Origin: Bacillus timonensis
GTDB lineage: Bacteria; Bacillota; Bacilli; Bacillales; Bacillaceae_L
Length of the DNA: 64,000 bases
Direction: 5' to 3'
Assembly (NCBI GenBank): GCA_020171895.1
Contig: JAIVAN010000004.1
Location: 434,001 to 498,000 of the forward strand
Notes under the pieces: model-generated
What the model was told of the DNA's origin: nothing
Seen by the model: the letters and a program-made list of their open reading frames with translations, nothing else
Databases searched by the model: none
Shown: positions 51,067 through 60,418 of the stretch, piece after piece
How the letters are laid out: every line of letters starts with the position of its first letter
How positions within the stretch are numbered: the stretch's first letter is position 1
Translations under genes and position numbers: made by a program

Positions 51067-51105
51067 GAAAGACTCTTACCATTTTCGTGTAAGAGTCTTT
51101 CATGT
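51067..51105. terminator. Bidirectional terminator
   Basis: Perfect 13-bp stem GAAAGACTCTTAC (51067-51079) with GTAAGAGTCTTTC (51089-51101), between the converging parA operon and gtaB. Confidence 0.9.
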
Positions 51106-51118
51106 TTTTCTGTCCCAC

Positions 51119-51937
51119 TCACTGTTTCCCATGTGTACTGTTATAATAATGATTCACGAGCTGAATGTACTCATCCTCTTTACCGATATCATAACGCTTG
51201 CCGTTGACGATTTTACCGTATACCTTTTCTTTTTCAAAAAGGCATTTTATCGCATCCGTTAACTGGTATTCACCGCCAACTCCAGGTTCAATGCTGTTCA
51301 AATAGGTAAATATCGTCGGAGTAAAAATATATCGTCCGATGACAGCGAGGTTAGATCCAGGGTCAGTCGTTGGTTTTTCAACGATGTCATTCATTTTGAC
51401 CACTTGTTTGGCGATATATCTACCTGTGGCCACTCCGTAGTTTTTCAATTCTTCTCGTTTTACTTCATTTAAACCGATGACGCTGTTTTTCGTTTGGTCG
51501 TAAATGTTCATGAGTTGTTTAAGGGCAGGCGTTTCCTCGGCGATGACGATATCATCAGGTAAAAGAACGGCAAATGGCTCACCTTTAGCAAATGTTTCTC
51601 CAAGTCGAACAGCATCACCGAGTCCTCTTGCAAACGGCTGTCGTGTATAATGTAGTTGAACATTTGGTATGGATTGGTCATTTATTAAATGGCTTTTGTT
51701 CTTTTTTTCAAGAAATGATTCGAGTTCCTGTGAGTGATCAAAGTAATCAACGATAATATTTTTCGTTCGAGATACAACGATAAGGATTTCCTCAATCCCT
51801 GAATCAAGGGCCTCTTCCACTACATATTGAATCGCAGGTTTCACCCCGATAGGAAACATTTCTTTTGGAACAACTTTTGTGATTGGTAAGCTACGAGTAC
51901 CGTAACCAGCAGCGGGAATGATGGCTTTTTTAATCAT
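51119..51937 (-). CDS. gtaB: UTP-glucose-1-phosphate uridylyltransferase
   Basis: A 272-residue GalU/GtaB enzyme making UDP-glucose. The nucleotide-binding loop is AAGYGTRSLPITKVVPKEMF, the metal site is VLLPDDIV, and the sugar-binding segment is GLNEVKREELKNYGVATG. The slightly short length relative to B. subtilis GtaB (about 290) reflects a shorter C-terminus. It is divergent from UDP-glucose dehydrogenase, so the locus makes UDP-glucose and then UDP-glucuronate for the glycosyltransferases in the spore-coat cluster. Confidence 0.95.
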   Translation of the reverse strand: MIKKAIIPAAGYGTRSLPITKVVPKEMFPIGVKPAIQYVVEEALDSGIEEILIVVSRTKNIIVDYFDHSQELESFLEKKNKSHLINDQSIPNVQLHYTRQPFARGLGDAVRLGETFAKGEPFAVLLPDDIVIAEETPALKQLMNIYDQTKNSVIGLNEVKREELKNYGVATGRYIAKQVVKMNDIVEKPTTDPGSNLAVIGRYIFTPTIFTYLNSIEPGVGGEYQLTDAIKCLFEKEKVYGKIVNGKRYDIGKEDEYIQLVNHYYNSTHGKQ

Positions 51938-52133
51938 GTAGTTTTTCCTCCATGTTCAATTTCTACTATCTTATTCACGTGTGGTGTAGATAGGGAACGT
52001 AAGTTGAAAAATGGTTATTTGTCTCTAATAATTTCTAGATTTAGTGGAAAATAGGACTTCTACTGTCACAAGTGATGCCCCATTTTTATACGATATAAAT
52101 AGTAATGAATGATTTTAGAAAGGGGAGCTTCTA

Positions 52134-53423
52134 ATGAACGTTTGTGTCATAGGAGCTGGATATGTTGGTTTGACAACATCTGCAGTACTTGCCGAGCTTG
52201 GGCATCATGTGACATGTGTTGATATAGATCAGAAGAAAATTGATAGTCTCAAAAAAGGGAATGTTCCCATCTATGAACCAGGGTTAGAGGAGCTACTCTT
52301 AAAGAACAAGCAACATCTCCTTTTTAGTACAAATGTAGAAGAAATAATTAAAGCTTCTGAGGTCGTGATGATTGCAGTCGGTACTCCGTCTTTGTATGAT
52401 GGCAGTACAGATCTTACCTACATTCTTTCTGTTGTGAATGTGTTAGCAAGAACGATTTCAACGTATACAACAATTGTAACAAAAAGTACTGTTCCCCCTG
52501 GGACAAATGAGAAGATTAAGGGAATGCTTATACAAAAAGGATTAGATCCAGCACTGTTCGCAGTTGTGTCTAATCCGGAATTTTTACGAGAAGGTTCTGC
52601 TGTTAAAGATATGTTTCATCCTGATAAAACTGTTATTGGTGTAGAGACAGGAGATCAGAAATCAGTTGAAGTGATGCGTGATTTATACAAAGGAATTTCG
52701 GCTCCTTTTCTTATCACGAATTATAATGGAGCAGAAATGATTAAGTACGCATCAAATGGTTTTTTAGCGACGAAAATATCGTTTATTAATGAAATTTCAC
52801 GAATTTGTGAGGCGTATAATGCCGATGTGGCTGAGGTGGCAAAAGGGATTGGAATGGACCCTCGGATCAGCCCACATTTTTTACAAGCAGGCATCGGCTT
52901 TGGAGGGTCTTGTTTTCCAAAGGATGTTAGTTCGTTGATTTACTCTGCCACGAAGAAGAATGTCGATCCTTTACTATTGCGGGCCACTCAAGCGGTCAAT
53001 CACACGCAGGTGGAACAATATGTGAAAAAACTAAAAAAACTGTTTCCGAAAATGGAACAACTAAAAATTGCTGTGCTAGGTGTGGCATTCAAACCGAACA
53101 CAGATGATATTCGCTATTCGCCAGCTGTTAGCTTAAGTAGGGAATTAGCTGATTTAGGCAGCACGGTGACAGTCTATGATCCTAAGGCATTGTTACCGGA
53201 ATCTTTAGCGAAAAAAGTATTACAAGTAGATTCCGTTGATACGTGCATAAAAGATTGTGATTGTGTGTTTGTTGCCACTGATTGGGAAGAATTTAAGCAA
53301 TTAGATTGGCAGCATGTGAAACAGCTCATGAAAGGTGATATCATTGTCGACGGACGCAACTGTTTAGTGGTAGAAGATATCGAGAAACAAGGTTTACAAT
53401 ACATTGGAGTTGGTCGATTATGA
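52134..53423 (+). CDS. ytcA: UDP-glucose 6-dehydrogenase (YtcA type)
   Basis: A 429-residue enzyme that oxidises UDP-glucose to UDP-glucuronate with two NAD+. The NAD-binding loop is CVIGAGYVGLTTSAVLAELG, the catalytic Cys is in GIGFGGSCFPKDV, and the C-terminal Rossmann domain has VLGVAFKPNTDDIRYSPAV. The ATG follows AAAGGGGAGC. It overlaps the next gene by four bases. The order ytcA-ytcB-ytcC and the nearby cotSA, cotS and cotI match the B. subtilis spore-coat locus, hence the name. Confidence 0.9.
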   Translation: MNVCVIGAGYVGLTTSAVLAELGHHVTCVDIDQKKIDSLKKGNVPIYEPGLEELLLKNKQHLLFSTNVEEIIKASEVVMIAVGTPSLYDGSTDLTYILSVVNVLARTISTYTTIVTKSTVPPGTNEKIKGMLIQKGLDPALFAVVSNPEFLREGSAVKDMFHPDKTVIGVETGDQKSVEVMRDLYKGISAPFLITNYNGAEMIKYASNGFLATKISFINEISRICEAYNADVAEVAKGIGMDPRISPHFLQAGIGFGGSCFPKDVSSLIYSATKKNVDPLLLRATQAVNHTQVEQYVKKLKKLFPKMEQLKIAVLGVAFKPNTDDIRYSPAVSLSRELADLGSTVTVYDPKALLPESLAKKVLQVDSVDTCIKDCDCVFVATDWEEFKQLDWQHVKQLMKGDIIVDGRNCLVVEDIEKQGLQYIGVGRL

Positions 53424-54376
53424 AGATTTTAGTAACAGGAGCAGCAGGGTTTATTGGCTCGTCCTTATGTGAGGAGTTAGTACGGGATGAAAAAAACGAG
53501 GTCTTTGGGATTGATTGTTTTATAGGGCCTACACCTACTGCTTTAAAAGATGTGAATGTGAAAAAACTTTTACATCATCCTAGGTTTCAATTTCGTCAAG
53601 AAAATCTACTTTCGGTAGATTTACCTTCTTTGCTAGAGGACATCGATGTGGTTTATCATTTGGCGGCAATACCTGGGGTTCGTTCTAGCTGGGGCAAAGA
53701 CTTCGATCCATATGTAACGAATAATATTTCAGTTACACAACGACTTTTAGAGGCAAGCAAGAATAAACAATTGAAGAAGTTTATTTATGCTTCCACATCC
53801 TCCGTTTATGGAGAAAAGCAAGGGAAGGTATCAGAGGATTTATTGCCTGAACCTCTTTCACCATATGGTGTGACGAAGCTTACTGGAGAGCATTTGTGTT
53901 CGGTTTATCGTGAAAGCTTTCGTGTTCCGACGGTTATTTTACGTTATTTTACCGTCTATGGACCGAAACAACGCCCAGATATGGCGTTTCATCGATTTAT
54001 TAAACAAATTATTCACGATGAACCCATCACAATCTTCGGCGATGGAAAGCAAACGAGAGATTTCACGTTCATTGATGATTGTGTGAAGGGCACTGCGAGT
54101 GTGCTTCACCAAGACAACATAATAGGAGAAATTATCAATATTGGTGGAAAAGAGCGTTCGTCCGTATTGGAGATTATTGAGTTGCTTGAACGTGTGTCAG
54201 GGAAGCAAGCCAAAAAACAATTTCAAACAAAAGTCACAGGTGAGCCGATGCATACGTGGGCAGATATTCGTAAAGCAAGCAGCCTTTTAAACTACTCGCC
54301 ACAAACGAGTTTGGAAGAAGGTTTGAAGAAAGAATATGAATTTTTCTCTGCTTTTTATGAGGGGGGAAAAAGATGA
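53420..54376 (+). CDS. ytcB: NAD-dependent sugar epimerase (YtcB type)
   Basis: A 318-residue extended short-chain dehydrogenase. The cofactor loop is KILVTGAAGFIGSSLCEEL, the catalytic pair is in SPYGVTKLTGEHL (Tyr and Lys), preceded by a Ser-containing strand ASTSSVYGE. It probably interconverts UDP-glucuronate and UDP-galacturonate, since it follows the dehydrogenase. Both junctions are ATGA-type overlaps of four bases with the neighbouring genes. Confidence 0.85.
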   Translation: MKILVTGAAGFIGSSLCEELVRDEKNEVFGIDCFIGPTPTALKDVNVKKLLHHPRFQFRQENLLSVDLPSLLEDIDVVYHLAAIPGVRSSWGKDFDPYVTNNISVTQRLLEASKNKQLKKFIYASTSSVYGEKQGKVSEDLLPEPLSPYGVTKLTGEHLCSVYRESFRVPTVILRYFTVYGPKQRPDMAFHRFIKQIIHDEPITIFGDGKQTRDFTFIDDCVKGTASVLHQDNIIGEIINIGGKERSSVLEIIELLERVSGKQAKKQFQTKVTGEPMHTWADIRKASSLLNYSPQTSLEEGLKKEYEFFSAFYEGGKR

Positions 54377-55554
54377 AGATTGCTTATATATGTACGGAAA
54401 AGCTCCCCTCTCCAGCTGTAAAGGGGGGAGCGATTCAAATGATGATTGATGGAGTTGCTTCATATTTAACCGATAACCATGAGCTTACCGTTTTTTCCAT
54501 AACTGATCCTTTACTCCCAGATCGTGAGTCAAAAGACAATGTGACGTTCATGCGCTTTCCTCGAGAGGGATATCGCATGCATGTTGCAGAGGAATTAAAA
54601 AACCACGCTTTTGATCTCATTCATGTCTTTAATCGTCCTAAAAATGTGCCACTCTACAAAAGCTCAGCACCTCACAGTAAATTTGTTCTTAGTCTTCATA
54701 ATGAAATGTTCACCCCACGAAAATTGACGGATGAAGAGGGGAAGGCAGCCGTTGAAGCTGTCGACGCTATTACTACTGTCAGTCAATTTATTAAAGATAC
54801 CATTACAGAAAGATTTCCAGAAGCGGAAGAAAAAACGACCGTCGTGTACTCAGGTGTCAACTTAGAAGATTACGCACCTGTTTGGACGGTTAAAGGAAGA
54901 ATGATGCGTAAATATTATCGTCAAAAATACGGCATACAAGGTAGAAAAGTGATCTTATTTGTCGGAAGGCTAAGTAATACGAAAGGGCCGCATATTTTGA
55001 TTCAAGCGATGTACTCCATTTTAAACCAGCATCCAGATGCTGTCTTAGTCATCGTAGGTGGTAAGTGGTTTAGTGACAACGGCGTAAATAGTTATGTGAA
55101 ATATTTGCATCGCCTAGCGCGACCTATCAAAGATCATGTTGTATTTACAAAATATATTCCTGCAGAAGAAATTCCTACTATTTTTCTCGTAGGTGATTTG
55201 TTTGTTTGCAGCTCGCAATGGAATGAACCGCTCGCACGTGTTCATTATGAAGCGATGGCAGCGGGTGTTCCGTTAATTACAACTAACCGTGGAGGAAACG
55301 CAGAGATCATCGAGGATGAATGGAATGGGTTAATCATTGATGATTATGATAACCCACATGCATTTGCTCAATTAATAAATGATACGCTCTCTGTACCAGG
55401 ATTTGCGGAAGAATTAGCAAGAAACGGAAGGGACTACGTTGAGAGTAACTTTGATTTCAAACATGTTGCCAAGAGACTTGAAGATGTGTACCTTCAAGCT
55501 GTTCTAACGGAAGAACTACCATTGCCTGAGGGTAGTGAAGTGAATGAATCTTAA
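54373..55554 (+). CDS. ytcC: Family 4-type glycosyltransferase (YtcC type)
   Basis: A 393-residue GT-B glycosyltransferase. It begins MKIAYICTEKLPSPAVKGGA and has VILFVGRLSNTKGPHILIQA in the C-terminal Rossmann domain, with LARVHYEAMAAGVPLITTNR as the donor-binding E-x7-E region. It is a close paralogue of CotSA at 57568. The acceptor is probably a coat or exosporium glycan. Third gene of the ytcABC operon; a strong terminator follows. Confidence 0.85.
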   Translation: MKIAYICTEKLPSPAVKGGAIQMMIDGVASYLTDNHELTVFSITDPLLPDRESKDNVTFMRFPREGYRMHVAEELKNHAFDLIHVFNRPKNVPLYKSSAPHSKFVLSLHNEMFTPRKLTDEEGKAAVEAVDAITTVSQFIKDTITERFPEAEEKTTVVYSGVNLEDYAPVWTVKGRMMRKYYRQKYGIQGRKVILFVGRLSNTKGPHILIQAMYSILNQHPDAVLVIVGGKWFSDNGVNSYVKYLHRLARPIKDHVVFTKYIPAEEIPTIFLVGDLFVCSSQWNEPLARVHYEAMAAGVPLITTNRGGNAEIIEDEWNGLIIDDYDNPHAFAQLINDTLSVPGFAEELARNGRDYVESNFDFKHVAKRLEDVYLQAVLTEELPLPEGSEVNES

Positions 55555-55595
55555 GCACGACCTTAAATGGTGTTCAATCATACTGTTACAATAAG

Positions 55596-55637
55596 AAAGG
55601 AGATTGTTCTTTTATGGAACAATCTCCTTTTTTGTGC
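55596..55637 (+). terminator. Terminator of the ytcABC operon
   Basis: Perfect 14-bp stem AAAGGAGATTGTTC (55596-55609) with GAACAATCTCCTTT (55617-55630), then TTT. The rest of the 371-bp gap to 55926 holds only the inverted repeat at 55882. Confidence 0.9.
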
Positions 55638-55881
55638 TATGAAAGAGTGAAGTGAATCAATACTCGTTATCGTCTCCATTTTTTCCAGCGATTGTAGCTG
55701 ATGATCAACCGAAGTAGAATAACTGTTTTTAGTTTTCTATTTGTACAGTTTGTTTTAGAGCACATTTATCATTCATTTTTGTTTGTCTCATGTTAGTCGT
55801 AGTTGAGGTTCTGAACGTCTAGTGAGCTGTTCACTCTTAACTGTCCGATCCCTATAATTTATGCTGAGAGATTGAAAGGAG

Positions 55882-55918
55882 TTTACCCATTTTTACTTGT
55901 TTAGTAAAAATGGGTAAA
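55882..55918. terminator. Perfect inverted repeat downstream of the cotSA operon
   Basis: TTTACCCATTTTTACT (55882-55897) is fully complementary to AGTAAAAATGGGTAAA (55903-55918). It lies eight bases after the stop of the last leftward gene and probably ends that transcript, although a T-tail is not clear. Confidence 0.6.
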
Positions 55919-55925
55919 GAAACAC

Positions 55926-56444
55926 TTACTTTCTTTTCTTAGTGACCATAGGAGAAATCCATGGACCTTTGATCCCAGGATCTACAATGACTATTTTTAC
56001 TCGTTTGCGCTTTTCTTCTGGCTTTTCAACTGCAACTTCTTCGACTTCTTTCACTTCTTCAACTTCTTCTATTTTCTCTTCAACAGGTTTAACGTCTTTC
56101 TTTTTGTCTTTCTTTTCTTTTTCCATTTTGGCGATATCGTAATCAATTGTAAGTGTAATCTCATCATCTGCTTTTTCCGCAGTGGCGGTTAAAGGAGGAA
56201 GTGTATAGGTTGAGGTTTCTTCTGATGATGAATCAGGTACAGAATCTAGTGGTAGCTCGACAAGCTGTTTTGCATTCAGTGACTTCAGTTTGTCTTTAAC
56301 AGCCGATTCATCTAATACGATATGACTAGGATCCTCGAGCATTTTTTCATATTCGGAAAAGCTCCAACCCATAGGTCCAGGTGGTGAAAAATCAAACTTT
56401 TCTAGTTCGAGTTTTGGGATTTTCGAATCTTTTTCTTTACTCAT
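55926..56444 (-). CDS. Lys/Glu-rich protein of the cotSA-cotS operon
   Basis: A 172-residue protein with no recognised fold. The first 60 residues are polar (KLELEKFDFSPPGPMGWSFS). A long Glu/Lys/Val repeat-like stretch (about 105-145; KIEEVEEVKEVEEVAVEKPE) and a basic C-terminus (GPWISPMVTKKRK) follow. It overlaps cotS by eight bases and so is made with it. The composition fits a structural or scaffold protein of the spore coat; the assignment rests on operon position. Confidence 0.55.
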   Translation of the reverse strand: MSKEKDSKIPKLELEKFDFSPPGPMGWSFSEYEKMLEDPSHIVLDESAVKDKLKSLNAKQLVELPLDSVPDSSSEETSTYTLPPLTATAEKADDEITLTIDYDIAKMEKEKKDKKKDVKPVEEKIEEVEEVKEVEEVAVEKPEEKRKRVKIVIVDPGIKGPWISPMVTKKRK

Positions 56445-57537
56445 CTTTCATCCCTCCACTTTTCTTCTTGATTTCACTGTAAATCGAAGAGAACTGTTTT
56501 AAAAACTCTTCTTTTGACGTTTCAACAGCGATAATGTTTTGAATGGCCCAAATATATTTTTCATCAGACCATGAACGTTTTTGCCCTAAATAGTATTTAT
56601 GGACAATCGAGCAGAAGAGGTGTGGAAATGCTAAATCTGCCCACAGCACCTTATATTGATCTTCTGTTAATGGATTAATCGAGTCATATGAGCTAAGCAT
56701 ATGAATGGCAAGGTCGTGGTCCCAAACGGACATTTTTTTCATTACTTTGTTTAAAAGAATACGTAAATCCCTAGCAGGAAGATCGTATGTGATGGAGTGT
56801 AGCTCTTTCATAAAGGCAGTTCCATCCACCTCTGTGAACCTAGCCATTGTGAAATCTTGTTGGCAAAATGACCGTTCCTCGATGACTTGTTTTGACCAAG
56901 TTTGGTACGGTTCTTCCTCAAGTGATTTTAGCGCTTTTTTGCCGCGTTCTAAAATGCTATCAACATGTTCTAAAAATAACCGTGAGAATTCATCATCGGT
57001 ATAAGACTCTGCTATGTGCTTGTTTCCTTCTAGTTCTTGTAATTTCCAGCGATATAGCTTCGCCCATTTTCCTAGTCGGCTTCGTTTTTTAGAACCTTTT
57101 AACGGTACATAGCCCTTTGAAGCTTTGTGGAACTTAGCGGCAAACTTTAACGTTTCGGATAATTGATCTGTATTGTAGTAAATCATTTCATGGCCTTGTA
57201 CTTTGTCATAAAGGACGTAAGCATGGTCTTCAGCGCCGATACAGAGTGCGCCATTCTTTGTTTTTTGAATCGGTGTAATTGGTAGGCCGTTTTCTTGTAA
57301 GTGGATGTGGGCGGCAGCGATGAACATCATTCTTCGTGGATTCATTTCCGCTTGTTTTAATATTTTGGCTCCTTTATCTGTTTCGATTTCCCAAGTGGTG
57401 CGACCACTTCGGCTCTCTTTTAAGTGAATATTTTTCACTTCGAGTGGATAAAAGCTTAGTACTCGCTCGATTTGTTTATATTGAGTTTCCGTCGTTAACG
57501 GGTTTTCTTTACGATCAAACTCTTGTTTTTCTTCCAA
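56437..57537 (-). CDS. cotS: CotS-family spore-coat protein, apparent pseudokinase
   Basis: A 366-residue CotS/aminoglycoside-phosphotransferase-fold protein. The N-lobe is seen in GRTTWEIETDKGAKILKQAE. In the place of the catalytic HxD...N motif it has FCQQDFTMARF (His to Gln, Asn to Arg), and the metal-binding DLD is replaced by KELHS. The paralogue CotI at 58980 keeps all these residues. CotS is thus expected to bind partners in the coat rather than transfer phosphate. The start ATG lies 24 bases after an AAGGGTGAG site on the minus strand. It is co-transcribed with cotSA. Confidence 0.85.
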   Translation of the reverse strand: MEEKQEFDRKENPLTTETQYKQIERVLSFYPLEVKNIHLKESRSGRTTWEIETDKGAKILKQAEMNPRRMMFIAAAHIHLQENGLPITPIQKTKNGALCIGAEDHAYVLYDKVQGHEMIYYNTDQLSETLKFAAKFHKASKGYVPLKGSKKRSRLGKWAKLYRWKLQELEGNKHIAESYTDDEFSRLFLEHVDSILERGKKALKSLEEEPYQTWSKQVIEERSFCQQDFTMARFTEVDGTAFMKELHSITYDLPARDLRILLNKVMKKMSVWDHDLAIHMLSSYDSINPLTEDQYKVLWADLAFPHLFCSIVHKYYLGQKRSWSDEKYIWAIQNIIAVETSKEEFLKQFSSIYSEIKKKSGGMKDE

Positions 57538-57567
57538 GGATTCTCACCCTTTCTCTTATAGATTTCG

Positions 57568-58698
57568 TTACGCTTCTTCATAGACTCGTAGTAGGTTACT
57601 TGCTACGTCGTTCCAGCTAAAGTCTCTTTCTACTTTTGAACGTCCATATCTGCCCATTTTTTCACATTTGCTACGATCTTTGAGTAAGGAGTTAATCATG
57701 TCTGCGTAAGCATCAGGGTTTTCAAAGTCATAGATGACGTGCCCATTTTTTCCTTCCTCAATTACTTCTGGATTTCCACCACGGTTACTTGTCAGCATTG
57801 GAATACCTGCTGCCATTGCTTCATAGTGAACACGAGCGAGTGGTTCCTGCCATTGAGAACAACAGACGAATAAATCTGACATCGCATATAAATCTGGTAT
57901 GTCCTTTGGTTGAACGAACTTGATAAATGTGACGTTTTCTTTGTACTTAGCACCTAGTGTGTATAAATGCTTTACATAGTTATTCACATTATCGTCACCA
58001 AACCATTTAGAACCGATAAATACCATCATGACGTCTGGGTGTTGTTCAATGATCTTCGGTAGTGCTTGAAGAAGAATATGTGGGCCTTTTACTTTACTTA
58101 AACGTCCAACAAATAAAATGACTTTTTTCCCTTGTATGCCTAGTTCACTGCGTACTCTGTTTCTGGCATCCCTACCGCCTGAAGTCCAAGCAGGCTGATA
58201 AGTGGTTAAATCAGCACCAGAGTAAACGGTTTTTGTTTTACTTTTAGCGCTTGGAAATCTTGATGTGATCGTTTTGCCGATAAAATCACTGACTGTAATA
58301 ATTTTTGATACGGATTTGATACATTCTTCCCCTTCAGCGTCAGTCAGTTTATCATAATCAAACATTTCATTATGAACGCTTAACACAAGCTTTGAATTTG
58401 GTGTTGCAGCCTTTAATTCTTTGATCCAATTCGGTCGATTACAAAGATGGATAACATCATAGTGATTGTTTTTACAGTGATTAATAATAGAAGAAACATA
58501 TTGTTCTTCAGGAAATCTGACATATTTCACACCATTGCTTTGTTCAGTATCATTTAATTTAGGATCTGTGATTGAAATGATGGTAACATCATGTTTTTTC
58601 GCGATTAATGGCGCAGCAGAATCTAAGTAGATTTGAATCGCTCCACCCCTTATCGCTGGAACAGGTAGCTTTTCTGTTGCAATTAATGCAAGCTTCAT
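57568..58698 (-). CDS. cotSA: Spore-coat glycosyltransferase CotSA
   Basis: A 376-residue GT-B enzyme paralogous to YtcC. The N-terminus is MKLALIATEKLPVPAIRGGA, the C-terminal domain has VILFVGRLSKVKGPHILLQA, and the donor-binding region is LARVHYEAMAAGIPMLTSNR. B. subtilis CotSA occupies the same position next to CotS. The start is the ATG after GGAGGTC on the minus strand; an ATG eight codons upstream overlaps that site. It likely glycosylates coat material. Confidence 0.9.
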   Translation of the reverse strand: MKLALIATEKLPVPAIRGGAIQIYLDSAAPLIAKKHDVTIISITDPKLNDTEQSNGVKYVRFPEEQYVSSIINHCKNNHYDVIHLCNRPNWIKELKAATPNSKLVLSVHNEMFDYDKLTDAEGEECIKSVSKIITVSDFIGKTITSRFPSAKSKTKTVYSGADLTTYQPAWTSGGRDARNRVRSELGIQGKKVILFVGRLSKVKGPHILLQALPKIIEQHPDVMMVFIGSKWFGDDNVNNYVKHLYTLGAKYKENVTFIKFVQPKDIPDLYAMSDLFVCCSQWQEPLARVHYEAMAAGIPMLTSNRGGNPEVIEEGKNGHVIYDFENPDAYADMINSLLKDRSKCEKMGRYGRSKVERDFSWNDVASNLLRVYEEA

Positions 58699-58934
58699 AT
58701 TTGACCTCCATTCTAAAAACATTCATTTTTTAGCTAAAAGAACCATTAGTTATATGCTTTTAAACTAGCAGCTCAAATAGCCATAGAATCAATCGTTTCT
58801 TAAATTATGATACGAAAAATATAGACGCATTGTGCTATATTCGTTTCGTTTGGGAATGAAATGAGCAATTCACCTAATTATTTTTGAAATAGAGACAATT
58901 GACTAAGCAAAAACGGGTTTTTATCATACATTAA

Positions 58935-60041
<1,107 letters not shown>

Positions 60042-60051
60042 ACAGTGTAAG

Positions 60052-60088
60052 AGCAGAATTACTTTTTAGTATATTCTGCTTTTTTTAA
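60052..60088 (+). terminator. Terminator after cotI
   Basis: AGCAGAAT (60052-60059) with ATTCTGCT (60073-60080), then a T-run. Confidence 0.8.
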
Positions 60089-60097
60089 TGGAATTGC

Positions 60098-60126
60098 TTG
60101 TATTTGGTAAAAAATCCAATTATACT
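60098..60126 (+). promoter_or_regulatory. Sigma-A-type promoter of the ABC-F leader
   Basis: TTGTAT (60098-60103) and TATACT (60121-60126) are separated by exactly 17 bases. They lie about 35 bases upstream of the leader ORF and 290 bases before the ABC-F start. Confidence 0.6.
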
Positions 60127-60161
60127 AAAGGAAATAACGGAGAGAAAGGAGGTGTTAAGAG

Positions 60162-60317
60162 ATGTTTCGTTCTGTTGGTTTACGTCAACATATGTTGTCT
60201 TTTTTATATGTTTGTAAAGCGATTTTTCATGATTTTTCATTCCAAGGGGGAAGTCTGCCCTTTTTTAGAACAAAACAATCCAACAGAACCAATATTCTCT
60301 TAACCCTCAAAGTATAG
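60162..60317 (+). CDS. Putative leader peptide of the ABC-F gene
   Basis: A 51-codon frame with an excellent AAAGGAGGTG ribosome-binding site eight bases before ATG 60162. The peptide (MFRSVGLRQHMLSFLYVCKA...) has no family. Its place, between a promoter and a terminator hairpin 40 bases past its stop, fits the leader peptides of antibiotic-inducible ABC-F and erm genes, where ribosome stalling remodels the RNA. A shorter functional uORF is possible. Coding is not proven. Confidence 0.5.
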   Translation: MFRSVGLRQHMLSFLYVCKAIFHDFSFQGGSLPFFRTKQSNRTNILLTLKV

Positions 60318-60356
60318 AATTTTTCTGCAGTTTTGTAGAAGAACTTCAAATTGTGA

Positions 60357-60396
60357 GCCATGGGTAGAGTTTATTGCCCATGGCTTTTTATTTTTA
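60357..60396 (+). terminator. Attenuator-type terminator before the ABC-F gene
   Basis: GCCATGGG (60357-60364) with CCCATGGC (60377-60384), followed by TTTTTATTTTT. It lies between the leader peptide and the ABC-F start at 60419 and would stop transcription there unless prevented. Confidence 0.75.
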
Positions 60397-60418
60397 AAAA
60401 TAAAGGAGATTAACATAG

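Noticed and set aside
60088-60303. 71-codon plus-strand frame before the ABC-F gene
   Set aside because: It starts without a ribosome-binding site and overlaps, in another frame, the leader ORF that has an excellent one.
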